From assembly GCA_963726615.1 (NCBI GenBank), contig CAVSCX010000003.1, positions 434,001 to 498,000 of the forward strand: a stretch of 64,000 nucleotides of DNA, written 5' to 3'. Source of the DNA: CAWDZK01 sp963726615. GTDB taxonomy: Bacteria; Actinomycetota; Actinomycetes; JACCUZ01. Positions 52,630 to 60,768 of this stretch are shown piece after piece. The notes under the pieces were generated by a model. The model saw nothing but the letters and a program-made list of their open reading frames with translations, was not told the origin of the DNA and ran no database searches. Within the stretch, counting starts at the first letter, position 1, and the number at the start of each line of letters is the position of its first letter. A program made the translations under genes and the position numbers.

Positions 52630-54098
52630 GCACGTTCCTGGGCATGCCGGCGCACGCACCGCGGGGGGTGGGCCAGCTGCGCGAGGAGCGACCTTTCCCC
52701 GATGCGGCCCGGACGGCCCTGGCCGACACCCAGCTGCGCCGCAACCTGGGCAACGCGACGAGCACGATCCGGGCCAAGCGGGCCGCCGTCGTGGGTGAGG
52801 TGCCGGACTGGGAGGCACTGCGGGTCGCCGGCCAGGAGGTGAAGGCCGCCACCATGGCCCGCCTGGACGAGCACCTCGAGCGGCTGGAACGCGAGGTCAC
52901 CAGCCGCGGCGGCATCGTGCACTGGGCCCGCGACGCGAACGAGGCCAACGCCATCGTCACCCGGCTGGTCCAGGAGACGGGCGAGTCCGAGCTCGTCAAG
53001 GTCAAGTCGATGGTGACCCAGGAGATCGGGCTCAACGAGGCGCTCGCCGACGCCGGCATCACGGCGTACGAGACCGACCTCGCCGAGCTCATCGTCCAGC
53101 TCGGCCACGACAAGCCGTCGCACATCCTGGTGCCCGCGATCCACCGGAACCGGGCCGAGATCCGCGAGATCTTCCTGCGCGAGATGGCCGGGGTCGACCC
53201 GGAGCTCACCGACGACCCGCGCAGGTTGGCGATGGCCGCGCGGTCCTACCTGCGGCGGAAGTTCCTCACCGCCAAGGTGGCAGTCAGTGGCGCGAACTTC
53301 GCCGTCGCCGAGACCGGCACGCTGCTGGTCGTCGAGTCCGAGGGCAACGGCCGGATGTGCCTCACCCTGCCCGAGACACTGATCACCGTGATGGGCATCG
53401 AGAAGGTGGTGCCGACCTGGCGCGACCTCGAGGTGTTCCTGCAGCTTCTCCCCCGGTCGTCCACCGGCGAGCGGATGAACCCCTACACCTCGGCCTGGAC
53501 CGGAGTCACGCCTGGCGACGGGCCGCGGGCCTTCCACCTGGTGCTGCTCGACAACGGACGCAGCGCCACGCTCGCCGACGAGGTCGGACGCGAGGTCCTG
53601 CACTGCATCAAGTGCAGTGCCTGCATGAACGTGTGCCCGGTGTACGAGCGCACCGGCGGCCACGCCTACGGCTCGGTCTATCCGGGCCCGATCGGGGCTG
53701 TCCTGTCGCCGCTGCTCACGGGTGTCGAGGACAACGCCTCGCTGCCCTACGCGTCGTCCTTGTGCGGAGCCTGCTACGACGTGTGCCCCGTGCGCATCGA
53801 CATCCCCTCGATCCTCGTGCACCTGCGCAACCGGCACGTCGAGGAGCGCCGGTCGGCCTCGCGGCTGCCCTCTGCCGAGGCGGTGGCGATGGCCGCGGCG
53901 TCCTGGGTCATGGCCGACCCGAAGCGCTTCTCCGCCGCCGAGAAGGCGTCGCGAGTCGGCCGCCTGCTTGCGCGCGGCGGCCGGCTGCGTTCCCTGCCCC
54001 CGCCGCTGTCGGCGTGGACCAGCTCGCGTGACATGCCCGCTCCCCCGCCCGAGACGTTCCGCGAGTGGTGGGCTCGGACCCGCGGCGGCACCTCGTGA
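52626..54098 (+). CDS. lutB: L-lactate oxidation iron-sulfur protein LutB
   Basis: 490 residues. The first 300 residues are the LutB domain (KSMVTQEIGLNEALADAG, GANFAVAETGTLLVVESEGN, LPETLITVMGIEKVVPT). Then come two 4Fe-4S motifs: C-x2-C-x2-C-x3-C in CIKCSACMNVCPV and a second CGACYDVCPVRID. Full-length and intact. LutB carries electrons in the lactate oxidation complex. ATG overlaps the lutA stop (ATGA) and the stop overlaps the lutC start (GTGA), so translation of the three is coupled. Confidence 0.94.
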   Translation: MSTFLGMPAHAPRGVGQLREERPFPDAARTALADTQLRRNLGNATSTIRAKRAAVVGEVPDWEALRVAGQEVKAATMARLDEHLERLEREVTSRGGIVHWARDANEANAIVTRLVQETGESELVKVKSMVTQEIGLNEALADAGITAYETDLAELIVQLGHDKPSHILVPAIHRNRAEIREIFLREMAGVDPELTDDPRRLAMAARSYLRRKFLTAKVAVSGANFAVAETGTLLVVESEGNGRMCLTLPETLITVMGIEKVVPTWRDLEVFLQLLPRSSTGERMNPYTSAWTGVTPGDGPRAFHLVLLDNGRSATLADEVGREVLHCIKCSACMNVCPVYERTGGHAYGSVYPGPIGAVLSPLLTGVEDNASLPYASSLCGACYDVCPVRIDIPSILVHLRNRHVEERRSASRLPSAEAVAMAAASWVMADPKRFSAAEKASRVGRLLARGGRLRSLPPPLSAWTSSRDMPAPPPETFREWWARTRGGTS

Positions 54099-54718
54099 CC
54101 GCGCGCGACGACGTGCTCGCCCGCGTCCGTGCCGCCAGGGGTGCGACGCCGGTCGTCGAGCCGGCCCGGGACTACCGCACCGGTGGCGAGCACACCCCGG
54201 GGTCGGACGCGGCCCTGGACCTGCTCGAGGACCGGCTGCGCGACTACCGGGCCACCGTCCGGCGGACCGTCCCTTCCGGCCTGCGCCAGGCCGTGCTCGA
54301 CGCCCTCGAGGCTGCCGGGGTCGACGACGGCGCTCCGGTCCTGCTGCCGCCGGGCCTGCCGCGGGAATGGGCTCCGGCAGGTCGTCCCGACGACGGGAAC
54401 CTCACCGCAGCGGAGCTCGACGGTTTCGCTGCTGTCGCCACGGCCTGCCGGGCCGCCTGCGCCGAGACCGGGACGATCGTGCTCGACGGTGAGCCGGACC
54501 AGGGCCGGCGTGCGCTGACCCTGGTGCCGGACGTGCACGTCTGCGTGGTCCGCGCCGACCAGGTCGTCGGGACCGTGCCCGAGCTGCTCGCCCGGCTGGA
54601 CCCGACCCGGCCGACGACTCTTGTGTCGGGACCGTCGGCAACCAGCGACATCGAGCTGGACCGGGTCGAAGGTGTGCACGGTCCGCGGACCCTCTCGGTG
54701 GTCCTTGTCACTGCCTGA
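54095..54718 (+). CDS. lutC: L-lactate oxidation protein LutC
   Basis: 207 residues, DUF162/LUD domain. Features: ACRAACAETGTIVLDGEPDQ, VHVCVVRADQVVGTVPELL and SGPSATSDIELDRVEGVHG with the ending LSVVLVTA. The GPSATSDIE motif is the family hallmark. Completes the LutABC complex which oxidises L-lactate to pyruvate; in this locus lactate can come from rhamnose through the aldolase/dehydrogenase. A hairpin terminator follows. Confidence 0.93.
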   Translation: MTARDDVLARVRAARGATPVVEPARDYRTGGEHTPGSDAALDLLEDRLRDYRATVRRTVPSGLRQAVLDALEAAGVDDGAPVLLPPGLPREWAPAGRPDDGNLTAAELDGFAAVATACRAACAETGTIVLDGEPDQGRRALTLVPDVHVCVVRADQVVGTVPELLARLDPTRPTTLVSGPSATSDIELDRVEGVHGPRTLSVVLVTA

Positions 54719-54761
54719 CTCTCAGCAGAAGACAGCACGAAGAACGGCACAACAGGGCGTG

Positions 54762-54790
54762 ACGCCCGGATCCGCGTCCCTCCCGGGCGT
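54762..54790. terminator. Terminator between lutC and ptsH
   Basis: ACGCCCGG and CCGGGCGT form a perfect 8-bp stem around a 13-base loop, followed by TCT. It lies in the 114 bases between the convergent lutC and ptsH genes. Confidence 0.6.
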
Positions 54791-54832
54791 TCTGCCGTCG
54801 TTGACGGTGGCGCGCATCCCGTTGCCCGGCAG

Positions 54833-55096
54833 TCAGCCGGTGACCGCCTCCGCGGCGGCAAGAACTGTCGTCACGGCTGCGACAGCCGCGCCGGCGTCAG
54901 CGCCGTCGGCGCGGACGTGCACCGTGTCCCCTGCGACGGCGCCGAGGCCCATGACCGCGAGCACGCTGCGGGCGTCCACCTCGGGCCGGTCCCTGGTCGA
55001 CAGGTGCACTATCGCGTCCAGCGGCGCGACCGCACGGGTCAGCTGGCCAGCCGGCCGGGCGTGCAGGTCGGCCGGCAGGACGACGTCGGCGGTCAC
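54833..55096 (-). CDS. ptsH: HPr phosphocarrier protein
   Basis: 87 residues, the usual HPr length. The phosphorylated His12 lies in DLHARPAGQL and the Ser46-like site in ARSVLAVMGLGA. It takes phosphate from enzyme I and passes it to DhaM. GTG at 55096, one base after the dhaM stop, with GGAAG seven bases upstream; the GTG at 55114 would overlap dhaM. Co-location with dhaM and ptsI indicates service to dihydroxyacetone phosphorylation. Confidence 0.9.
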   Translation of the reverse strand: MTADVVLPADLHARPAGQLTRAVAPLDAIVHLSTRDRPEVDARSVLAVMGLGAVAGDTVHVRADGADAGAAVAAVTTVLAAAEAVTG

Positions 55097-55097
55097 C

Positions 55098-55502
55098 TCA
55101 GAGCTTCCGGACACCGCGCGCCCCCTCGGCTGCTGCCACGACCTCGGCGAGTGAGGCGCCGCCGGATGCGGCGACAGCCGCTGCCACTGCACCCTCGACG
55201 AACGGCGCGTCCGCGATGACCGCGTCGCCCGGCCGCCGGTCCGGCTCGGCCAGGAAGGCGCGGGCCGTGAGCACCGAGCTCCCGAGGTCGGGCAGGATCA
55301 CCACCCCGGCCCCGGAGTCGACCTTCTCGACAGCGGCCACGAGCGCGTCTGCGCTCGTGCCGAGGCTGCCGTCGTCCGTGCCGCCGATGCCGACCAGCCG
55401 GACCGCACCCCCGCTGACCTGACCGGCGACGTCGGCGGCGCCTTCGGCCAGCGCCCGGCTGTGGGAGATCAGCACGATGCCTACCGCGCAGGTGTCGCTC
55501 AT
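55098..55502 (-). CDS. dhaM: PTS-dependent dihydroxyacetone kinase subunit DhaM (EIIA only)
   Basis: 134 residues, a single EIIA-Man-type domain. The active His14 is in VGIVLISHSRALAEG, then LVGIGGTDDGSLGTSADALV and VVILPDLGSSVLTARAFL. Unlike E. coli DhaM, no HPr or EI domains are fused; those are encoded by ptsH next to it and ptsI nearby. DhaM re-phosphorylates ADP bound to DhaL. ATG at 55502 may be leaderless (GAGGAT box six bases upstream). An IclR-type operator lies at 55521-55537. Confidence 0.92.
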   Translation of the reverse strand: MSDTCAVGIVLISHSRALAEGAADVAGQVSGGAVRLVGIGGTDDGSLGTSADALVAAVEKVDSGAGVVILPDLGSSVLTARAFLAEPDRRPGDAVIADAPFVEGAVAAAVAASGGASLAEVVAAAEGARGVRKL

Positions 55503-55520
55503 GGCTCTATCCTCGTCCGT

Positions 55521-55537
55521 GTTCGACGATGCTGAAC
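55521..55537. promoter_or_regulatory. IclR-type operator between dhaM and iclR
   Basis: GTTCGAC-GAT-GCTGAAC matches the perfect palindrome upstream of glpF (60431-60447) at all but two positions. It lies between the divergent dhaM and regulator genes, so it could control both. Confidence 0.65.
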
Positions 55538-55570
55538 GCCTCGACGGAGCCGAGACGAAGGGAGCTGCCG

Positions 55571-56368
55571 GTGATCCAGTCCGTGGACCGCGCGGCCCGG
55601 ATCCTGCACGAGCTGGGATCCGGGAGCCCGACCCTCGGCGTGACGGAGCTCGGAGCACGGCTGGGCCTGGCCAAGCCGACAGTGCACGGGCTCCTGCGGA
55701 CCCTGGAGGAAAGCGGCCTGGTGAGCCAGGACGTGGCCACCGGCCGCTACTCGCTCGGCCCGCGGGTGCTGCAGCTCGGCAATGCCTACCTGGCCGGCTC
55801 GGAGCTGCGAGCCAGGTCGATGCTGCGGGCCGGTCCGCTCGCCCGCCAGGTAGACGAGGCGGTCTGGGTCTGCGTCCTGGTGGACGACGTGGTGATGGTC
55901 GTGCACCACGAGTTCCGGCCGGACGACGCCGTGCAGATCCTCGAGGTCGGCGCGACAGTGCCCTGGCACGCCACCGCGCTGGGCCACTCGATCGCCGCCG
56001 GGCTCACGGACACTGAGCTGGAAACACTGCTCGACCTGCCGCGCCGAAGCCTGACCGGGCGCACCCGGACCGATGCCGCCGTCCTGCGCACGGCACTGGC
56101 CTCGGTGCGTGACAAGGGGATCGCGATCGAGAACCAGGAAGCCAACGTCGGCGACGCCAGCATTGCCGCGGCGATCGTCGACCACGCCGGCCGCGTGGTC
56201 GGCGCACTCGGGGTCGTGGGCCCGGCCGATCGACTGCTGACGCGTCAGGCCAGGACGCGGCTCGGGCGGGCCGTCGCCGACTCGGCGCGGGCGCTCTCGC
56301 GCGACCTCGGGGCGGCGAGGGCCCCCGCGCCGGAGCGACGCGTCAGACACCGGACCCCCCAGAGCTGA
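55571..56368 (+). CDS. IclR family regulator of the glycerol/DHA genes
   Basis: 265 residues. The N-terminal winged helix (about 1-60) begins IQSVDRAARILHELGSGSPT and has ARLGLAKPTVHGLLRTLEES; the effector domain includes ALGHSIAAGL and the SLTGRTRTDAAVL stretch and a VGDASIAAAIVDHAG segment, as in GylR-type regulators of glycerol use. GTG at 55571 is chosen with GGGAG seven bases upstream. An ATG at 55529 lies inside the operator and has no ribosome-binding site. It sits inside the DHA gene set; its 3' end overlaps ptsI by 26 bases, tail to tail. Confidence 0.88.
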   Translation: MIQSVDRAARILHELGSGSPTLGVTELGARLGLAKPTVHGLLRTLEESGLVSQDVATGRYSLGPRVLQLGNAYLAGSELRARSMLRAGPLARQVDEAVWVCVLVDDVVMVVHHEFRPDDAVQILEVGATVPWHATALGHSIAAGLTDTELETLLDLPRRSLTGRTRTDAAVLRTALASVRDKGIAIENQEANVGDASIAAAIVDHAGRVVGALGVVGPADRLLTRQARTRLGRAVADSARALSRDLGAARAPAPERRVRHRTPQS

Positions 56369-57923
56369 CGAGCGGCCGGTCGTCAGCGGTGGACGCCGCG
56401 TGGACCAGGGCACGTACATCGTCCAGCCGGGACGGCGCGACGCTCAGTGTCGTCACCCCGGCCGAGAGCAGCAGCGGCAGCACGGCGGGGCTGGCCGCGG
56501 CGTCGCCGCAGACCGACAGCGGTCTCCCGGCGGCCCGGGTGAGCTCCGCGGCGCGAACGACCTGCGACATGACCTCTGGCCGGGCTGCCGCGTCCGGCCC
56601 GGTCTGCGCGTCGGTGCGGGCGACGCCGAGCGTCGCCGCGGTCAGGTCGTTGGTGCCGAGAGAGAAGAAGTCGGCCGCGTTGACCAGGTCCGGCAGCGCC
56701 GCGATGGCCGCCGGTGTCTCCAGCATCGCCCCCAGCGGCGGGATCCGGGCGCCCACGGCGGCCGCGGCGGTCCGCAGCGCCCCCCGGACCGACATCAGCT
56801 GATCCCGCGTCTCGACCATCGGCACGAGGAGTTGGAGGTCGACGGCGCGCGCCACGTCCAGCACGGCCTCGAGCTGCGCGGCCAGCGCTGCGGGATCGGC
56901 CAGCAGCAGCTCGAGGGACTCCTCGGGTCGTCCGGCCAGGAACGGCGGGACCTTGTCGTGGGTGAAGTCCAGCAGTCGCACGGTGACCGTCCGGCCGGCC
57001 AGCTCGGCGAGCACCGGACGCAGGGCACGCGCGTTCTCGGCGCGGGTCGGCCACCGGCGGGCCGCCAGGTGCGCGAGCTCGGTGCGGAGCAGTCCGACGC
57101 CCGTGGCCCCGCGCTCCACAGCCCGCCGGGCCTCGACCGCCGACGCCACGTTGGCGAGCAACCGGACGTCGACGCCGTCGCGCGTACGCAGCGGGAGTGC
57201 CCGCAGCCGGGTCGTCTCGGCGGGGTCGGGTCCGTGGCCCACGGTCGCCAGCTCATCCGGACCGGGGTCGACACGGACCCGGCCACGGTCGCCGTCTACG
57301 AGCAGCCGAACCCCGTCTGGGACATCGAGCACCGCTGGGTCGACGTCGACGACGAGCGGGACACCGAGCGAACGCGCCACGATCGAGGCGTGCGAGCTCG
57401 GTCCGCCCCGCAGCGACACGGCGGCGACAAGCTGCTCGGCGTGCTCGAGCAGGTCGGGAGCAGCGACCTCGTCCGCCACGAGCACGAGCGGGCCAGGCGG
57501 CGGCACGGCGGGCGGCCGTCCGAGGAGGCGGTCCTGGACGAAGCGGGTGACAGCCCGTACGTCGGCTGCGCGCTCGCGCAGCTCGGCAGAGGCCAGCGCC
57601 TCGAGCGCCGCTGCGTGCCGCTCGCCCGCGACCTCGACGGCGGCCACCGCGTCGTCAGCCAGCGCGGCGACCGCTGCGTCGGCGAACGAGGAGTCGAGCG
57701 TGATCATCGCCTCAACCTCGAGGATGTCGGCGTAGGAGGCTCCGCCCGCCGCTCGATGCCGCGCTGCGGCCTCCGCGAGCGCGGCGGCGGTCGCGGCGAA
57801 TGCCGCCCGGACCTGGGCCGCGGACGCGGTGACCCGCCGGGTCACCGCGCCCCGGCGCGGCTGCCAGGCCGGCGCGACCGCGGCGCCGGGCGAGCAGCCG
57901 CTGCCCCCGTGCTCGGCAGTCAT
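56343..57923 (-). CDS. ptsI: PTS enzyme I
   Basis: 526 residues. The phosphorylated His178 is in GGPSSHASIVARSLGVP, the PEP-binding C-terminal domain has GVGLLRTELAHL, VRLLDFTHDKVPPFL, PMVETRDQL, the FFSLGTNDLTAATLG stretch and the catalytic Cys in LSVCGDAAASP. It transfers phosphate from PEP to HPr. Somewhat shorter than E. coli enzyme I (575), with a reduced N-terminus. ATG overlaps the dhaL stop, so it is part of glpF-dhaK-dhaL-ptsI. Confidence 0.93.
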   Translation of the reverse strand: MTAEHGGSGCSPGAAVAPAWQPRRGAVTRRVTASAAQVRAAFAATAAALAEAAARHRAAGGASYADILEVEAMITLDSSFADAAVAALADDAVAAVEVAGERHAAALEALASAELRERAADVRAVTRFVQDRLLGRPPAVPPPGPLVLVADEVAAPDLLEHAEQLVAAVSLRGGPSSHASIVARSLGVPLVVDVDPAVLDVPDGVRLLVDGDRGRVRVDPGPDELATVGHGPDPAETTRLRALPLRTRDGVDVRLLANVASAVEARRAVERGATGVGLLRTELAHLAARRWPTRAENARALRPVLAELAGRTVTVRLLDFTHDKVPPFLAGRPEESLELLLADPAALAAQLEAVLDVARAVDLQLLVPMVETRDQLMSVRGALRTAAAAVGARIPPLGAMLETPAAIAALPDLVNAADFFSLGTNDLTAATLGVARTDAQTGPDAAARPEVMSQVVRAAELTRAAGRPLSVCGDAAASPAVLPLLLSAGVTTLSVAPSRLDDVRALVHAASTADDRPLVSSGGSGV

Positions 57924-58573
57924 GACTCCTGGCCCTCCAGCACCGCAGCGAGCGCGGCCATCAGCAGCGCCGTGGACGCGGCGCCCGGATCCTCGTGCCC
58001 GACGCTGCGAGGGCCGAGGTAACTGGCCCGGCCCTTGAGCGCCTGCATCGGGATCGTCGCCTCGGCACCTTGTTGCGCGGCGGCGGCCGCCGCGGCAGCC
58101 GCCGCGCCGAGGGTCGCACCCGCGGCCAGCGCCTGCTGGTAGGCACGGACCGCCGGCGCGAGCGCGTCGACCATCGTCTTGTCACCCTCGGCAGCGGCGC
58201 CGAGGCCCTGGACACCCTCGAGCGCCGCTGACAACGCCGCGCCGAGGGCTACCGGCGCGACGTCAGGCTCGGTCCCCAACGCCTTGCCGGCCCGCCTGAA
58301 CGCGGTGCCGTACAACGGCCCCGATGCCCCGCCGACCTTGGACACCAGCGCGTTGCCCACCACGGTGAGAAGCTCGCCGGGCGTGCCTGGCTGCTTGTCG
58401 TCGAGGGCGACGGCAACGGCGCGGAAGCCGCGCACCAGGTTGACGCCGTGGTCGGCGTCGCCGATGGCTGCGTCCAGATGGGTCAGATGGTCCTTGTTCT
58501 CCTCGATGTCGTGCGTGGCCTTGTCGATCCAGGCGCGGACGGTTGTGGCGTCCACCAGCAGCACCCCTTCCAT
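57920..58573 (-). CDS. dhaL: Dihydroxyacetone kinase subunit DhaL
   Basis: 217 residues, all-helical DAK2 domain. The magnesium-ADP-binding Asp cluster is in DAAIGDADHGVNLVRGF, and nucleotide contacts include KVGGASGPLYG, GDKTMVDALAPAV and the Ala-rich region before MQALKGRASYLGPRSVGH. DhaL holds ADP as a cofactor that is rephosphorylated by DhaM and passes phosphate to DHA on DhaK. It starts 10 bp after dhaK and ends overlapping ptsI. Confidence 0.94.
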   Translation of the reverse strand: MEGVLLVDATTVRAWIDKATHDIEENKDHLTHLDAAIGDADHGVNLVRGFRAVAVALDDKQPGTPGELLTVVGNALVSKVGGASGPLYGTAFRRAGKALGTEPDVAPVALGAALSAALEGVQGLGAAAEGDKTMVDALAPAVRAYQQALAAGATLGAAAAAAAAAAQQGAEATIPMQALKGRASYLGPRSVGHEDPGAASTALLMAALAAVLEGQES

Positions 58574-58583
58574 GGCCGGCTCC

Positions 58584-59576
58584 TCAGCGGCCCCACCGCA
58601 GCGCGGGGGTCTCCACCGGAGCGTCCCAGAGTGCGGTCAGGTCCGGGGTGAGGCGTAGCACGGAGATCGAGGCACCGGCCATGTCGAGGCTGGTGATGTA
58701 GTTGCCGACCAGTGAGCGCGCGATGGTCGCCCCCTTGGCCTCGACGATCTTGCGGACCTCCTCGAACACGATGTACAGCTCGAGCAGCGGGGTGCCGCCC
58801 ATGCCGTTGACCATGACGGCCAGCTCACCCTGGAGGGGCAGGTCGTCGTCGATCGCGCCGAGCGACACCTCGACGATCTCGCGGGCCGAACGGATGGGCC
58901 CGCGGACCCGGCCGGGCTCGCCATGGATCCCGACACCGAGCTCGATCTCGTCGTCCGGCAGGTCGAAGCCCGGCTGGCCCGACGACGGCGATACGCACGC
59001 GGTGAGCGCGACGCCGAACGACCGGGACCGCTCGTTGACCTCGCGGGCGACGTCGGCGACCGCCTTGAGCTCTCGCTGCTGCTCGGCGAGGGCGCCCGCG
59101 ATCTTCTCGACGAACACCGTGGCTCCGGTGCCGCGACGACCCGCGGTGTAGAGGCTGTCCTGGACAGCGACGTCGTCGTCGATCACGACCGAGGCGACCT
59201 CGATGTTCTCGTCGGCGGCCAGCTCGGCGGCCATCTGGAAGTTGAGCACGTCGCCCGTGTAGTTCTTCACGATGTGAAGCACACCGGCTCCGCCGTCGAC
59301 CTTCTGGGTGGCGGCGAGCATCTGGTCCGGAACCGGCGAGGTGAACACCTCGCCGGGGCAGGCGGCATCCAGCATGCCGAACCCGACGAACCCGCCGTGC
59401 AGCGGCTCGTGGCCCGACCCCCCGCCGGAGACGAGTCCCACCTTGCCGGAGGTGGGCCCGCCGGCACGGGTGATGACCTTGCCCTCGACATCGACCACGA
59501 GCGACGAGTGCGCGGCCGCGATGCCCTTCAGGGCGTCCGTGACGACGTCCTCGGGTGCGTTGATGAGCTTCTTCAT
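58584..59576 (-). CDS. dhaK: Dihydroxyacetone kinase subunit DhaK
   Basis: 330 residues. The His that binds dihydroxyacetone covalently is His218 in GVGIHGEPG, at the same position as in E. coli DhaK; the substrate pocket also has VSGGGSGHEPLHGGFVG and KNYTGDVLNF. DhaK makes dihydroxyacetone phosphate with DhaL and DhaM. ATG has AGGAGG upstream and overlaps the glpF stop (ATGA). The apparent longer reading upstream runs out of frame through glpF and is not used. Confidence 0.95.
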   Translation of the reverse strand: MKKLINAPEDVVTDALKGIAAAHSSLVVDVEGKVITRAGGPTSGKVGLVSGGGSGHEPLHGGFVGFGMLDAACPGEVFTSPVPDQMLAATQKVDGGAGVLHIVKNYTGDVLNFQMAAELAADENIEVASVVIDDDVAVQDSLYTAGRRGTGATVFVEKIAGALAEQQRELKAVADVAREVNERSRSFGVALTACVSPSSGQPGFDLPDDEIELGVGIHGEPGRVRGPIRSAREIVEVSLGAIDDDLPLQGELAVMVNGMGGTPLLELYIVFEEVRKIVEAKGATIARSLVGNYITSLDMAGASISVLRLTPDLTALWDAPVETPALRWGR

Positions 59577-60340
59577 GCTGACACCTCCTGCGCGACGCGC
59601 GTGCTCTGGGATGGGACGGTCGAGGTAGGCCTGGTCTTCGCGGCGAAGAGGTAGGCGAACGCACCGGCCGTGGCACCGACGAACTCGCCGATGAAGTAGG
59701 CCGGCAGCTGGGACCACTTGACCGTCGCGTCGAACATCTCGCCGGCGAACATCGGGCCGAGGTAGCGGGCCGGGTTGAGCGACGCACCGGTTGCGGGACC
59801 GACGACGATGATGATGGCGAAGACGATCGAGCCGATGGCGAGGCCGGCCCAGCCCGGCACCGCACGGCCGTCGATGACACCGAAGATGACGAACGCCAGC
59901 AGCGCGGTGCCGATGAACTCGGCAAAGGTGGCCCGGCCGAACGACGTGCTGTCCCCGTATGCGGTCATGCCGAGGCCGAGGTCTGCCGCAGTCTTCCCGA
60001 GGGTGCCGACGATGGCGAGGGCACCGGCGGTCGCACCCACGACCTGCGCGGCGACGTAGCCGGGCACGTCCTTCCAGGCGAACTTGCCGGTCGCCGCGAG
60101 GGCGACGGTCACCGCGGGGTTGATGTGGCAACCGGAGATGTGGCCGATCGCGTAGACCATGCCGACGATCACCAGCATGAAGGCGAACGAGATCATCCCG
60201 AGATCCGCCATGGAGAACGGCACCTTGCCGGCATTGCCGAGGATGAGGGTGGCCGGGATCGAGCCGGCCCCGATGAAGACGAGGAAGCCGGTGCCGAAGG
60301 CCTCGGCGAACCAGCGCTGGGCGACTGTGTTCTGTTCCAT
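59573..60340 (-). CDS. glpF: Glycerol facilitator / aquaporin (MIP family)
   Basis: 255 residues with six membrane segments and the two half-helices. The NPA motifs are CHINPAVTVAL and GASLNPARYLGP. The second motif carries Arg as in all MIP channels. It should admit glycerol or dihydroxyacetone. As the first gene of glpF-dhaK-dhaL-ptsI it links uptake to the kinase. A clear promoter and an IclR-type palindrome lie upstream. Confidence 0.9.
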   Translation of the reverse strand: MEQNTVAQRWFAEAFGTGFLVFIGAGSIPATLILGNAGKVPFSMADLGMISFAFMLVIVGMVYAIGHISGCHINPAVTVALAATGKFAWKDVPGYVAAQVVGATAGALAIVGTLGKTAADLGLGMTAYGDSTSFGRATFAEFIGTALLAFVIFGVIDGRAVPGWAGLAIGSIVFAIIIVVGPATGASLNPARYLGPMFAGEMFDATVKWSQLPAYFIGEFVGATAGAFAYLFAAKTRPTSTVPSQSTRVAQEVSA

Positions 60341-60430
60341 GCGGGCGTCCTGCCGGAGCCCGGCCGCTGCCGGGGCGGGTGGACTCCACCTCCCTGCAGG
60401 GTCGGGACGAGTGCCTCGTCACGTCGCGGT

Positions 60431-60447
60431 GTTCGACGATGTCGAAC
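60431..60447. promoter_or_regulatory. Perfect IclR-type operator upstream of glpF
   Basis: GTTCGAC-GAT-GTCGAAC is a perfect 7-bp inverted repeat with a 3-base centre. It lies about +6 to +22 from the predicted glpF transcription start, a typical repressor position, and matches the site at 55521-55537 beside the IclR gene. Confidence 0.8.
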
Positions 60448-60459
60448 GTTGTTTCGGTG

Positions 60460-60488
60460 AAGTTAGGCCCGAGGGCACCCGCTGTCAA
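60460..60488 (-). promoter_or_regulatory. Promoter of glpF-dhaK-dhaL-ptsI
   Basis: TTGACA (60488-60483), exactly 17 bases, then TAACTT (60465-60460) on the minus strand. Transcription should begin near 60453, about 113 bases before the glpF ATG. The remaining part of the gap 60489-60668 shows no gene I can support. Confidence 0.75.
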
Positions 60489-60668
60489 GGGCTGGAGCAG
60501 CAACCGGTCGCCCCGTGGACACGCTTCCAGCGCGAGCGATCCGGCTGGCGCGGCGACCTCGCTCGAGCCGGCGCTGTGTACCCCCCGAGCCGGTAACCCG
60601 CGCCTCGTCACGACCGCGTGCGGGCGACGGCCAGCCGGTAGCCATGGCCAGGCGGGTCGCCGGGTCCG

Positions 60669-60686
60669 CCCCGGTTTCGGGGTTTT
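60669..60686 (+). terminator. Rho-independent-type terminator without an upstream gene
   Basis: CCCCG, loop GTTT, CGGGG, then TTTT. A stem followed by a T-run is rare in this GC-rich window. It points in the plus direction, yet no plus-strand gene ends before it; the next gene begins at 60769. It could end a small RNA or an antisense transcript from the glpF promoter region. Confidence 0.55.
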
Positions 60687-60768
60687 GTCGCCGTTGACGG
60701 TCAGCGGATGCCCGGAGCACGGTGAGAACTGACCTCACGGGGGCTACATCGCAGCAACGGGAGGCACC

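Noticed and set aside
59577..60611. Upstream extension of the dhaK frame through glpF
   Set aside because: The extension has no domain, is Arg-rich, and overlaps the intact glpF gene; dhaK has a strong ribosome-binding site at its own ATG.
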